Notes under the pieces: generated by a model
Database searches by the model: none
Told to the model about the DNA's origin: nothing
What the model saw: the letters and a program-made list of their open reading frames with translations, nothing else
Program-made: the position numbers and the translations under genes
Part shown: one piece after another, positions 45,101 through 56,520 of the stretch
Layout: every line of letters starts with the position of its first letter
How positions within the stretch are numbered: position 1 is the stretch's first letter
Assembly: GCA_003117195.1 (NCBI GenBank)
Contig: BDSI01000042.1
Coordinates: forward strand, 384,986 to 448,985
Length of the DNA: 64,000 nucleotides
Reading direction: 5' to 3'
Source of the DNA: Eudorina sp. 2006-703-Eu-15
Taxonomy: Eukaryota; Chlorophyta; Chlorophyceae; Chlamydomonadales; Volvocaceae

Positions 45101-45681
45101 CAGCCTTGGTGTCCCCTGACTTCCGGGCCCCAGGCTCCGCCGGCGACAGCGGTTGATCCCACGCCCAGCGAGTCGGAAGGGCTTCCGCTGGCGAGCATTG
45201 AGGGCAGCTGGCTGTCGCATCTCAACATCAACGGCAGGCGGTACTGGTCCGTCGCGACGGAGGTGCCGGACCGCTGGAGGCCGGTCGCTGACCCCCTGCC
45301 GTCGGACTCCCGGTACCGGCAGGTACGCAGGAGGGACCGGTTTGGGATGGTAGTGGATCAAGCGTCGCGGGTGGTTGTGTACAGACACGGAAGAGCTTGG
45401 TATCCATGGGCTCTAGATGCGTGCCCATTGTGTCTTCCATGATCCCTTCGTCTTTGTCGCTTCAAACTTATCGTCAGCTCTTGTCTGGCATGCCTAAATC
45501 CCACGCGCATGGCACGACGCGTGGCGTGTCGCGTGCACGGCGTCCGCAGGACCTTGTGGTGCTTGGCAACGGCGACATGAAAGCTGCGCAGCGCGCCAAG
45601 GAGTCGCTGGAGAACATGCAGCGCCACGACAAAAAGCTTCGAGAAGCGGCCGCGGGGGGCAGATACGGTCACGGGCATTAG
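42185..45681 (+). CDS. Oxysterol-binding-protein-related protein (ORP) with an acidic insert in the lipid-binding domain
   Basis: ORPs move sterols or phosphoinositides between membranes at contact sites. Exons 42185-42271, 42365-42441, 42535-42749, 42869-43018, 43524-43711, 43864-44007, 44287-44808, 45134-45322, 45550-45681 join in phase to 567 residues. There is no PH domain, only a short basic N-terminus (MVFKKLLKGKK). The ORD shows the lid and fingerprint: NTPFPVNIFEPRSYLEKLAD, KPFNPILGET (137-146) and EQISHHPP (160-167; EQVSHHPP in the family). IYDCRDN and WRPVADPLPSDSRYR follow, then the terminal helix AQRAKESLENMQRHDKKLRE. Exon 7 (residues 288-461) is an acidic, low-complexity insert inside the ORD, with an FFAT-like site at 322-328. 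Intron 3 uses a GC donor (CAG|GCAAGC at 42749/42750). Confidence 0.92.
42750..42868 (+). other. GC-AG intron of the ORP gene
   Basis: The donor is CAG|GCAAGC and the acceptor TTGCAG at 42863-42868. Only this donor keeps phase with the next exon (G|GC joining to Gly-Leu-His-His) and restores the conserved segment leading to KPFNPILGET; the nearby GT dinucleotides give the wrong phase. Confidence 0.8.
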
Positions 45682-47556
45682 TGGCCGGGTCGTATTCGGT
45701 TGTGGGGTTTTATGACCGCGCCTGCCGCGAAGAACGGAGAGTTCGGACACCGACGCCAGGCCGTGGTGCGCCGAGGCATGTTCGGACTGACGGCGACATC
45801 GCGGCTGCTGTCTGTTCGGGGCTCGTCCATTCCTGAGCACCACAGCGTACAGAGCACACGGCATCCAGATTCGGTTTCTATGGCTTGTAGCCTTGCCTAT
45901 TTTTGTCAGCGACCAAGAGAAGTGTGCGCTGCGTCTGAGAGTCGAAGTCCGGGAATGCTGTTGGTCCTGGTCTTCGCCAACAGGGCGCGCAAAGCGCATG
46001 CAGTGATCTTGGAGCAAGCTGGTGAGGAAGAGCGGGATGGAAGCTTGCGGTCGCCTGGAGTTTCGATGGGCAGATCTGTTTTCATTCGGGTTCGAAAATT
46101 TGAACTGGAGTCAACTGAATTCCTGGGTTGCGCATATCGAGGTCTAGGCGTGACATTTGCTTTTGGCAGGGATAAAGAACGTTAAGTTTTACGGTGGCTT
46201 GACAAGCGACGCAACTTTACGCGTCTCTGGATGAGGCGGTTGCAAGTGCAGGATTGCCGTCGTGAACCAAGTGACCACGGCAGGTGTGTTGTTAAGGAAG
46301 CGATACGTCGCCTCCTTGTGTGCGCGTGTTTCTTTGACCTTACAGAACTGCAATACAAGTGAAAGGATTTTGACTGTGGCTGACCGGGCACCTTGACACA
46401 TGCATACCGTACATTCACAAGGCCTCATGATGTGAGGCCAACGAGGGTCGCTGACAGTTTTGGGCGCTATTACCCTTTTCTGTGGCGAGACATGGTGATT
46501 AGTTCTGTCGCGGTCTTCACTGAAGGATACAAATGATACGGATTCAGAGCGTCCCCGGACGTATCGTGCACTTACAGCGGCCTTTCTCTGGGCCCGTAAT
46601 CGGCCTGCGGCGTTTCGCATGTATTCCACGATAGATCATACTAGTCCCTGTTACCCGTGGGCCGCCGGCACCGCTAGTAACCTGAACCCATCCTTGAAGT
46701 GATGAACGCGAATGTGGCCACACTACAGACGACGCTGGCTGATGAGCAGGGCGAACACGCCGTGCTCCGCAGCGCCGTTGCAATCGCCAATCAAGTCTGT
46801 GTGCTCGAACACGACAGGTCCTCCAGGTCTTCGAACTACCCTTACAGTGCACCAAACAAGGACTGCACCGATAAAGGGGTTAAGGGCAACCAAAATGCGC
46901 AACATATATAAATGTAGTGGTACTCCAACACATGGCCTTGCCCGTACTGAGGACCGAAAGTCCAGCGCAGTCAGGTACGCCAGTGCAGGAAAGGAGAAGA
47001 TATAGCTTAGCTGGCCTACCATAACAAAATGTCAGGTCCAAGCGTATGTCACTCAGGTCTACCTATTATATCCTTGCACGGTCACAAAGGGCACCAGCAG
47101 CAAAAGTTCGCATCCCTCAAACCGGCTCGCCGTGTCCGGTAGGGCATGTGCTTGGATGGTCAACTCATATGCCCACATCAGCCCACATAACATCATCTCA
47201 TGCTACTTAAAACCTGCAAACTGCCGGGCCGGCTGTTATTTGTCCAGTCAGTCAAGCTCCCATACCATCCCATGCCATATGTTGGTGTAAATCTCATGTG
47301 TTTTGCCTCGTAACGCGAAGCTTGCACGCGTGCTCACGATCTTGCCCCGTTTCGGGCAAACCCGCGCTTCCAACCCCCACAGTCCGCGGCGTCCAGCGAG
47401 TCAACACATGGCCTCGGCACTTGTGATAGCCGCTATTTCCAGATCATCAAGCCGACATTACTGTATGCGTGCCCGCAGACCTGCGCTTCCGCCGCCACCG
47501 CCCGTCAAGACCGTTGCTGCAACTGTCGCCAGCTCTGCCACAGAAAGGTGAGTTCG
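45682..47556. other. Intergenic region between convergent ORP and CIMIP1
   Basis: Nearly 1.9 kb with no recognisable gene. ORFs of 80 to 220 codons occur on both strands near 45700-46600, but they lack family resemblance, overlap each other and show no steady codon pattern. Minus-strand TGTAA at 46846-46842 is a weak poly(A) candidate for CIMIP1. Confidence 0.5.
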
Positions 47557-48403
47557 CTATTTCATTACAAGCGCCATGTTGCCAAACACCTCAAGGTTCC
47601 GGCCCCAACCTATATCGTGGCTCGTCAGGAGAGGCTTGCGGAACTCCTTTGCGGGCAGCTCACGGACCCGCGGGTCACCTTTCGCCACAAAGCTGCTGAC
47701 AAAGCCATCCAGCGAGTCCTGCTGTTGCAGCCGCCGAGCGCGCGCCGAGTCCCGCTGCTTGGCGGCGATGTAGCTCATCGATGTGGGGCTCAAACTGCCC
47801 TGGTTGGCGCTCTCCATGAAAGCCGCGAGTGAATCGGGGGCTGCTGATGACGTGCCACCGGCCGGCGGGGGCTGCTGTTGCTGCCCTGGTTGCCTTTGTT
47901 GCCCTGCCTGGAACTGGGGATCTAGGAGGAAACCCCAGTTGCGTTGCCAAGCCTGGACAGGAAGAAGGGGGAAGAACGAAGTTCACTTGTAGTTGGCACA
48001 CAACAGCGAGCGCGTGTGATCGATTGTAGAATTGACATTTCGTAAAGTTAAGAGGAAGGGGGATCACAATGTTCCCGGGTCTTGTGACATCCTCCCTGAC
48101 GCGCGTGTGGTTCACGCTGCGGTTGCAGCAGTGCAACTGAGGTAACCCGTCCATTCTAACTTGTGTAACGCCATGTAGGCTTTTGGTGGGGCTCCATGTA
48201 CCCGGAAACTGCTTGACGCAGCCGTATAATTGCGGACAACCCCAGTTACTGAACGCGCGCGTTACCTTGTTTGCACCCAGTTCGTTGCGAATTCGGGCAG
48301 TCCAGTTCCAATCGTCTGCGACAGGCGTGCACTTGTTTGCCTTGTTGTCTGCCTGCGATACGACGCGGTCGCGGTTGCCATGATTATAGTTCCCAAGGTT
48401 CAT
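47557..48403 (-). CDS. CIMIP1: CIMIP1 (C20orf85/LLC1) family, ciliary microtubule inner protein
   Basis: Exons 48403-48266 and 47952-47557 give 177 residues, against 137 in the human protein. Two family landmarks are visible. The first is a W-x-x-R-I/L-x-x-E helix (DDWNWTARIRNELGANK) leading across the intron into WQRNWGFLLDPQFQ; the human protein has the same W...NWGFL block. The second is a C-terminal KPLLTSHDIGWGRNLEVFG, matching the T-T-x-x-x-IGWRS region. Between them is a Gln/Pro/Ala linker and SYIAAKQRDSARARRLQQ. Known members sit inside doublet microtubules of motile cilia, so its presence implies that the organism builds motile cilia. It is divergent from ALG14, with start codons 520 bases apart. 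Confidence 0.72.
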
Positions 48404-48923
48404 CGAGTAACAGCCGTATTAATTGTTATCGGTGCGAACCGACCCTGTACATTATTACTCACTCTAACGCATCCGACTGTCTGCATAAACGTACCATGAT
48501 AACAGTGAAGACGCTGACAGCGTCAATAAAGGTAGGTTTACGACTATTTTCAGAGGCACTGCTTGCACGTATAATGTCTTATATCGAGATTGTGACACAG
48601 GGTAATCGTTGCACGCCTCGAAGTTGCACAGGTGGACCTGAAGCAAGCCAGCAAATTGGCTGCTTCCTGCAAAACTATATACCAACAGTTGTTATGAGAT
48701 AGTTGTCGCGCGTTTGATAACTTTCCTTCGGCCGTGGCCAAATGTCTGCCTCAACTGTCGTAGATTCGTACGGTCTAACAAACTCCACGCCCGGTAATAA
48801 TGTATCTGATTAATTCCCTTTTCCGCAACGCAGCAACTTGTGCTGATGATCCTTTGTCATAGGTTCTTTCCGCGAGTGCACGTCGGCCTATTCACGTAAG
48901 GAAGGAAATAAACGGATTCAAAC
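48404..48923. promoter_or_regulatory. Divergent promoter interval CIMIP1 / ALG14
   Basis: 520 bases between the two start codons, with lower GC than the genes. ORFs here are short and unsupported. No motif is claimed. Confidence 0.5.
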
Positions 48924-51151
48924 ATGGAATCCGTGAGGCTGCGAGATATTGCACTCGCGTGGCTTGCCGTGGGTGTGGCGTTTGGTGTGTTCCTGGTGTT
49001 TCGCCTGCTGTACGTGGTGCTGAGGCACGGCCCAGCAGCAACACGGAAGAAGCCTGCCAAGACGCTCATAGTATTGGGATCAGGTGAGCTGCGCAGGGAC
49101 CAGGTGCTCATGGTCAGCAAATCACACACAGCAGGGCCAGCATGACCCCCTTTACCTGGCATCCCCCAGACCAGGCTCGCAACCTCACCGGACTGACGCC
49201 CCCCGAACACAACTACTAATTCACACGCCCGCGCTGTTTGCAACACCAGTCCGTCAGCAATGCGACCATTGCATTATTGCAGGTGGCCACACAGCTGAGA
49301 TGCTCATGCTCATGGACAGCATGGATAAGGCCAGGTACTGTCCGCGCAGCTACGTGGTGGCGGCCACGGACCAGATGAGCGGCCCCAAGGCGCTGGCTAG
49401 GGAGAAGTTGTGGCAGAAGATGGTGAGGGCAGGCTGTTAAAGCGGGAGGGCGTTGAGCGGGACAAGGTCAGGGGGACGGAGGGAAGAGCAGGTCGCGGTA
49501 GGATAGTGGCAGGTGGCAGGTTAGCCGTCATATGCGACGCATCACGAAAAAACAAGCTTTAAGGCTGGCATTGTCGCGCCTTAGGGTTAGAGCACATCCC
49601 TGGTCAGACCCAGGTGGCGCACGAGTGCACAACGCCACGCGCTCTGCGCACTTGACGAAAGACGCCGTGCCCGTGTTTCCTGCCATCGTCTTGGGACGGT
49701 CGCCCATGGGTTCGGCAGGAATCCCCGACCGGGTTCCAGATCCATCAAATTCCGCGCAGCAGGGAGGTTGGCCAGTCCTACATCACCAGCGTGGGCACCA
49801 CACTCTACTCGCTGCTGTTCGCCTTCGGCCTGGTACTACGGGAAATGCCGGACCTGGTGAGGAGCCCCGGGCGCCGATTGCGGCTGCACGCGCGATGGAA
49901 GCAGGCACCTGGTTGCTGTCCCATGTAGAGTTCGAGTTGCACATGGAGTGGGGGTCGATAACTCAACTAAGTCGGGAGAGGTAGGGGTGCCTGGTATTCC
50001 ATGAGGGTGGAGCCTATGGAACAGGGAACGTTCCGGACAGGCAGGGGACCAAAGTGCGACGGCAATGCCCTTGGTATGCCAACACGGTGTCCTCGCCATG
50101 ACAGGAGACGTGTCAGCGCATGTCACAAGCTTGTGGGAGCGTGTCCATAATCGGGGGTTGCGCTTGCCCCTCGTCCAAAACGCTGGAACGCATAGGATGG
50201 GCACTGGACGGCATATATGGCTTTGGCCAAGGCAGCCTGGACAGATTGACAGGGTCTGCGCGCATGCGTCCTGTTGGTTCTTGCCCTCTGGGCTATGTTG
50301 AATCTTCCTTTTCCCTGGCCGACCGCAGGTCCTCGTCAACGGTCCCGGCACGTGTATACCCATCTGCGCGGCGGCCTTCGCGTATCGGTGAGGCTGCAGT
50401 CGTGACGAGGGGGGCAAGGGGCACGGACCCACGCAGACGCAAGGCGGAACGCTCGGTGCGCCCACTTGGGAATCCTGCAGCACCCTGTCGCCTTTCTTTC
50501 CTGGCAGACAGACCTGCAAGGATTGGCCGGAGCGTGGCGAGGACAGCCAGGCGGTGCGCGAAGCCCCCCTGTTCCTGCGGATCCCGCCACATGTGAAGCT
50601 CGCGCGTCGCCTTTTCACAAAACGAGCTTTCAACAGCGCAATTTTACTCGCTGTGGCACAAACTGCCGGTGATTGGCAGCCCTCCTCCACCCTTGTCAGA
50701 TTACTAGATGCATACCCCACTCAACTCCCTAAGGGCCAAAGTACATCTCTCCTATTCGCGTGGTTTCTTGACGGGCGGGAGCATGCTGAGTAATGCAATT
50801 TGCTTAATAGCGCAAAGGCGCATTTCGGGAAGGGAGTTGCAAACCAGATTCTGGAGCCTCCCAAGCTCATAACCGGGATGGACATGCTGTCTGCGGATGA
50901 ACCTGCGTAGCAGGTAATAGCTGCCCACCTATCGTCTTAATCCTTTGTTCATGCTTTGCCCCCGCCGTTTCAGGGTGCTTGGCTTGAAGGCGACGCAGAT
51001 TGTATACGTTGAAAGTATCGCCCGCACCCGCCGCTTCTCCCTGTCCGCCAAACTGCTCTACCACTTGCGGATGGCTGATTTGCTCTTCGTACAGTGGGAG
51101 CAGTTAGCGCGGACCTACCCACGTGCAGTGTATGCAGGACGTTTGTACTGA
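48924..51151 (+). CDS. ALG14: ALG14, UDP-GlcNAc transferase membrane subunit
   Basis: ALG14 anchors ALG13 to the ER membrane. Together they add the second GlcNAc to the dolichol-linked precursor of N-glycans. Exons 48924-49083, 49283-49422, 49740-49856, 50329-50387, 50974-51151 join in phase to 217 residues, almost the human length (216). The N-terminus is one membrane helix (ALAWLAVGVAFGVFLVFRLL). It is followed by VLGSGGHTAEML, the family's GSGGHT motif split by intron 1, then IPRSREVGQSY, VLVNGPGTCIPIC, and VYVESIARTRRFSLSAKLLY. The C-terminus FVQWEQLARTYPRAVYAGRL matches the tail that holds ALG13. ATG 48924 gives exactly the expected start. A TGTAA at 51464-51468 may be the poly(A) signal. 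Confidence 0.95.
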
Positions 51152-52094
51152 GGTCGGTAGGACTGGCGGCTAGCCATTAGCAGAGGGTGCAGCTTTTGCG
51201 AGGCATTCTTGCCGCTGTACCAATACTCTGTCAGGTGCCACGGGCCCACATTTAGTTGGTTGCGGTGAAAAGACGGGACGGGTGGGTAAGCTTTCGGAAA
51301 ATGACACATCTTTTTGCATGACCATGTCAGCAGGGCAGAGTCTGCCATGGATGCTTCCGTGCCATGTACAAGGCTGGACTGCTGATGAGACGGCTAGCAG
51401 CGTGCGGTAACGTTGATCCGGCTTTGGAGGCGCCGTGTATCTGATTGACGCGTGCAATTACCTTGTAAATGTTGCAAACAGAAAGGTCAAAGGCCGGCTT
51501 GCTTGCAAACCGTATCGAAGCTTGCATGTTATGATAAAGTAGGCGCCACGGATGGGCAATACGCGACGGCAACCGACGGTCGCGGGTACGGCTACTTCGA
51601 CGGCGTGACCCTTAGAGTACAGGGCATTATAAATGCGCACTATGTGCGAATTGTACCCCTTAGCAGCCCTTAGTTTGCTGAGAGGCAAAGCATGTTCTGC
51701 CGCGACCTGCGCGTGGCCCTTGCACACAGGTCCTGAGCGCGGGTCTATCGCCCATATCGCCTGATCATTTCTCGGCCCATAACTACAAAAGAAGTGTAGG
51801 TGTGAACTGAACCTTTCGTGTCATGACGTGGCTGTACGGACTGCCTGGCTCCGTCCGCGACAGCCACTTTTCGCTTTTTGGAAGACACTATGTGACTTCC
51901 ACTTCTCGTCCTACCAACTTGACAAAGTGGATTGCGGGCTCTTGTGGATTCTTATGCGAATTCGATTCGTTTATGCGAATAATAGCTTTTGTGGAGAGCC
52001 CAGGCCTGAATATAGGCTGACGGCCTGTGGCGGCAACGGCGTTAATCAAGTGTGTTAAGCTACATTTTCTTTCTTGTCTACGGCATCACAGAAG
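51152..52094. other. Intergenic region between ALG14 and the Mpv17-like gene
   Basis: No gene recognised. It should hold the ALG14 3' UTR (TGTAA at 51464-51468) and the promoter of the next gene. ORFs of 65 to 95 codons are unsupported. Confidence 0.5.
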
Positions 52095-52734
52095 ATGTTC
52101 CCGACAGGCGGCAGCGGCCCTGGGGGTTCAAGCTGGGGCAAGAACCTCAGCCTTAGGCGAAAGCCCGCAGTGCTAGCAATCAGGCTCTCCAGGGAGCTAC
52201 AACGGCGACCACTTCTTGCAAAATGTGTCCCAACTGCTATCGGCTTTGCGTTCGGTGATTGCCTAACGCAGTTCATGAATCGGGACCGGTCTCGTACCCT
52301 TCGCGACCAGTGGTCATTCAGCCGAACTGGAAGCATGTTGTGTATTGGAGCGTTGTGCGCTGGGCCTATTTTGCTCTCGTTCAACCGCTGGATGGATCTC
52401 GCTATCATGCCGTCGGCTGCGGCGAGTCCAGTTGCAGTCACCATCAAATTCCTCTTGGATCAGGCAAGAAACAAATATGGGTTCGTTGTGTTGATATACG
52501 CCATCTGGGTGTGGCCGTACTACTGCTTCCGACAGCTTCTTAGACCTCCGTTGCCCCCACAACGTTCCCCTTTCCCAACACCAGGCGGTGGGTTGCTTCA
52601 TCTGGCAGGCTGCCTACCTCACTATTAACCCTACATATCGGCAATCAGCGCTGGCGCTCCTGGAGACGTCCTCGTCGCGCTTGGAGGAGCACCGGCGGGT
52701 TTTGCAGCGTCACGCCCAGCATGCCCTAGCGTGA
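52095..52734 (+). CDS. Mpv17/PMP22-family membrane protein, short form
   Basis: The family comprises small multi-pass proteins of peroxisomal, mitochondrial or chloroplast membranes, some acting as channels. Exon 1 from ATG 52095 carries the N-terminal pattern: RELQRRPLLAKCVPTAIGFA leading to FGDCLTQ (family GDxxxQ), a mid region RTGSMLCIGALCAGPILLSF, and IKFLLDQ. Exon 2 (52585-52734) adds AVGCFIWQAAYLTINPTYRQ and a charged tail. The junction is either GC-AG after codon CAG (52463|52464) or GT-AG after TTC (52484|52485); both are in frame and give 172 or 179 residues. The usual C-terminal signature (W-x-x-WP-x-x-Q-x-x-NF) is missing, so the gene is truncated, has unseen 3' exons, or is a divergent member. 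TGTAA occurs at 53001-53005. Confidence 0.7.
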
Positions 52735-55193
52735 TGGCACAGCGGTTCGCAGGACTCTGCATCGCCGCTGGGCGGGCAAGTACGTGTTCGTAATAATTAG
52801 TACCAGATGGTGAAGGGCAGACGACCAGTGGATGGGTCACTGGGTGAACCTGGGGCCCGGCCAGTGGAATCGTGCGCCTCGTCGCAGTTTTGAGGTAGGG
52901 CTGTGTACTAATACCAAGGGCCGGTAAATTTTCTTTTGCGAAGCCCCTGCGGCAAGAAGGCTGGTTTTCATTTGCTGACAAGTGTTGTTTGTTGGTATGG
53001 TGTAAGATTTGTGGTATCCGTGTCGTTCTGGTGGTGGATGACGTGGTAGTCTGGACTTTCGGGCGGCACAGCGGTGCAAGTGTCGCCGGGTCGCCAAACA
53101 CCTAAAGCATTGCCGGATGTGGCGGGTGCTTTTGTTCAACGTCTAGGCCTGTTGCGGGTCTGGCTCGATGTTCTGTGGGAGATGAAGAGAGCGGTGTGTT
53201 AAGAGCGGCGTGTGATTTTGAGGGGACGCAACGCGTCGCAGTTTACGGCAGTCTCATCAGCAAGCAAGAGCGCCTTGCCCTCGCCTCGTGATGCACATGC
53301 ACTCGCTGTGTTGGCGCTGGGACGCGAAGCAGTTTGCGGAGATGCTTGAAGGGCTCGCATGGCCCTTGGCTTACGCGCGGCCCGGACATCCGATGTTAAG
53401 GTTCAGTGATATTGCGGCTCGGTAGCCGGGCTGCTGGGCCTTTGCGGTCCCTTGTTCGGCAGCAATTCATGCGATGGGCGATCGGGGCGGGCAGGCGTTG
53501 GTGGTTAGTCGGAGGTTCGCGAAAAGGCAGGACGAACAGTAGCTTCACGTAGGAAGGCTATCGAGGGTTGTTCCACATCATTCGTTTTATGACAAAGCAT
53601 TCTGATCTTCCGATGCTTGCGCAGCGGCTGGCTTTCACCAGCCAAGGCTTTTTGGGAGCGTGCCCAGGGGGCTGGCACTCCTGTTCTCTCTGGTAGGGTA
53701 GGGCTCTGGTGGCGTAGGAGGCTGTTGTTTTGCACGCGGGTTGGGCCTGCGTTTTGCGGCACGCAGACAGCTAGTGAGTTATCGACCTGCCGTGCATTGC
53801 CGACGAGCACCGGCTTGACGTGACATGGCGCAAACGTACATAACCGTCGCAGCGTTTTGATTGCAGGTACTTGAACAAAGAGGGGATGTAGAAGAGCAGG
53901 TCGCCGGCGGGTCGGGGACGTCATCGTTTACAGTCCGGCTTTACACACATTGTCACAGGCGGGTGTCTGCATGACGCTGAACCCGCGCGCCCGACGAACT
54001 TCAATTTTGCAATACGGGCGCCCGGAATTTTGATTCGTTCGGGAGGCAGTTGAGCGGCACTGGTAGATGGTGCTGCACGGGAGGTTGGCTGCGTGGAAGG
54101 ACTGGTCACGGCGCGCAGCTGTTTTGCGCGCCAAACCATTTGGAGGGATTTGGCTGTGGGGTGCTGTAAGAAGCACTTTGGGGGCCTCGATAGCCATGCC
54201 CCGGCTGACCTGCAGTTTGTATCATGAAGGCGGTTGGTGGGTCTCGTACTCCACCAAGGGCGGGCACTACTCAAGTGCCCAGCCAGACAGGCTACCGTAT
54301 CCGACGCAGGACGAGAACGTCCCCATGCATTCGACCCGCCCCTCTGGGTGGGGCTGCAGATACATACAGTCCTTCTGCGCGCACACAGGCCGCTGCGACG
54401 CTTCGGCTGTGAAGTCCGAGTAGCAAATACACACGACATGCCAACCTGCGAACGATGCATTCGCAGACCTTCCCACCACACCACCTTTACTGCGAACTGC
54501 TCAGTCCCCCACCCATCCAGGACTATTATGCTAATTCCATTTGGAGATTCATCGCGTGGGAAAGCGGTCTCGCCACGGCCGTTAACGTGCGGCACTGGGC
54601 CCCAAGGGCCTATCCGGCTGCATGTCGTGCCAGGGCAGTCCTCAAATGACCATGCCGACCCAACAACCGGGATGGCACACACGCCCACGGGCCAACTATA
54701 TAGGACCGTAAACGGCAGGCCGTCGCGACACATTCGTGCTTTCAAGAACCTCCACAACTACTGACACACCACCGCCTAATGCAGCCATGTGATCCCCCAT
54801 TCCACACACCAAATACCACACTAGGGCGCCTCCCATGACGACACTGAATCAACTCTAATACTGCCGATATCCGACTGAAAAAGGAAGCGATCGTTACAAG
54901 GGGAACCAGCAATTAAGCTGCTTGCTCGCCGTACAGGCGCAGACGGACTGCTCATCCTACCCCAGGGGCATGCCGTGCACTGAGCAGGGAGCCATGCCAA
55001 TGAAAAAGCAGCCAAGAACCACCAGCGCCCAGCCTTCATAGCAGTCAAGACACGTGATGAAAACAAGCCAAGGACCACCAGCGCCCAGCCTTCGCAACTT
55101 TCAAGGCAGACAAGCACCGCGAATGCAAGCGAACCAATGAACGCAAGGAGTGTCGATCAGGCGCGGAACCCACCCGCAGTGAACCACAGCAGC
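52735..55193. other. Region without recognised genes; 3' flank of the retroelement remnant
   Basis: ORFs of 100 to 280 codons occur between 53500 and 54760 on both strands, overlap one another and resemble no family I know. A 27-base direct repeat (GCCAAG(A/G)ACCACCAGCGCC and on) occurs at 55011-55037 and 55067-55093. As it lies just past the end of the minus-strand retroelement ORF, it may belong to the element's 3' UTR. Confidence 0.45.
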
Positions 55194-56520
55194 TCACGGG
55201 CCGGGGGACCCGGGTGGTGAGTCAACGGCCTCCGGACGTGAAAGAACGACACGCCCCAACACCCCACACAGAAAAGGGTGATCTGACGGCACGGAACTCC
55301 AGTTCCGCGGGGGCAGACCGAGCGCCACAAAGGATGCGAGACGGGCCCAAAAGTCAGCCGCGACCTCGACAGATATCGAAACCAGGCGCGCACGTGAAAT
55401 AGCCGTGAAGGTGTCCCACACATGGTACATGCGTTGACGGCCGCGCTCAATGGCCGCCAGGGCCGCCAACGCAACCTCATCCCAGACAACCTGCCGGACA
55501 CCCGGCGGGGCGACCACGAGCCACAGGTGGTGGCGGTCAAACACAGCGTCCAGGCCGCCCACAGCAGCCCCCATCGCAGCCCCCATCTCTTCACGCAACG
55601 ACCGCGCAACAAAGCAGTCCCAGAACAAGTGGCGCCGAACCCAGCACGCGCCACGCCCAGTGATAGGGGCGCCACAGGGGCACACCGTGGCCGCCCGCAA
55701 GCTAGCACCCTGCGCCCGCGCGGCGTGGGCCGCGACCAACGGGAAGCCCGCGATGCCATGCAGAGCGAGGCGCCAGAGCGGTTCCTTGTGGTAGTTCTCC
55801 CAGCGTAGCTTCCACAGCCGCCGAAGGGCAGCCCGGAAATCAGCCAGGGCAGATGGTGGGGCCGGTAAGGGGCCGTACGCATCCACGACGTAGGCCTGGT
55901 ACCGGGCCGCGAGTTCGTGTAGGGACGGCCCGAGTTGGAGGGTGGTCGCCGCCTTCACAGTGAGAGTCAGCAGCCGTACGGGCGGACCGTTGACCGGCTG
56001 CCACGCCAAACCGCGGAGTAACGCACGCCAGGCGTCTGGCACCCCTGGAGCAAGGGCTGCACCAGCAAGCACCCCCCGAGGGGCCGCCAATTGATGACAT
56101 CATGGGGGGTCTTGGCTCTAATGCACCCCCTGTCAAAGTCGGCGGGCAACTTGTCGACGACGTCCCAGGGCACGAACAGGCAGTCGGCATCCCCTGTACA
56201 GTTGAAGCTGCTCAGCGCGTACATCCCGTAGTTTGTCTCGATCCACCCGTAGGGCACGACGACGGGCCTGATGGCGCTCGTGTAGTCAGTGACGCGCTCG
56301 TCATCATGTCGCAAGCGACACTGAAACACCGTCTCGCCGGCCACCGATGTGCAGACGCCCCCTTTCGTGATGAGCATCGTGTTACCGACCGTGAAGGGAT
56401 GCTGGTGGGCGCGGCGGTCATCTCCTCCGCACCCAAACCAGACCGCGTCTGCGTTCTTGATCGTGCGTACGTGCGCGTTGTCCGCGCACCTGACGACAAC
56501 ATCCAGGGTGTCGCCGGCGG
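55194..56520 (-). mobile_element. Non-LTR retrotransposon remnant (3' end of pol with a zf-RVT-like domain)
   Basis: An ORF from about 56090 to 55194 (298 codons) has the look of the region after reverse transcriptase in LINE elements. A helical stretch (VKAATTLQLGPSLHELAARY, then LWRLALHGIAGFPLVAAHAA) is followed by a zinc-binding zf-RVT-like pattern, CPCG...RRHLFWDCFVARSL. A second frame, 56520 to about 56095, continues upstream with protein-like sequence (DTLDVVVRCADNAHV to IRAKTPHDVIN) and overlaps the first, so the remnant is probably frameshifted. The reverse-transcriptase core with its FxDD motif is not present, which points to 5' truncation on insertion. The exact ends and any target-site duplication were not determined. 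Confidence 0.55.

Noticed and set aside
52484..52584. Hydrophobic read-through YAIWVWPYYCF in the Mpv17-like gene as coding
   Set aside because: It could mimic the family's W-x-WP block, but read-through ends without the rest of the signature, while splicing to 52585 restores a fitting frame.
53505..54757. ORFs up to 278 codons on both strands
   Set aside because: No family resemblance, mutually overlapping, and no exon-intron pattern; left as unannotated.
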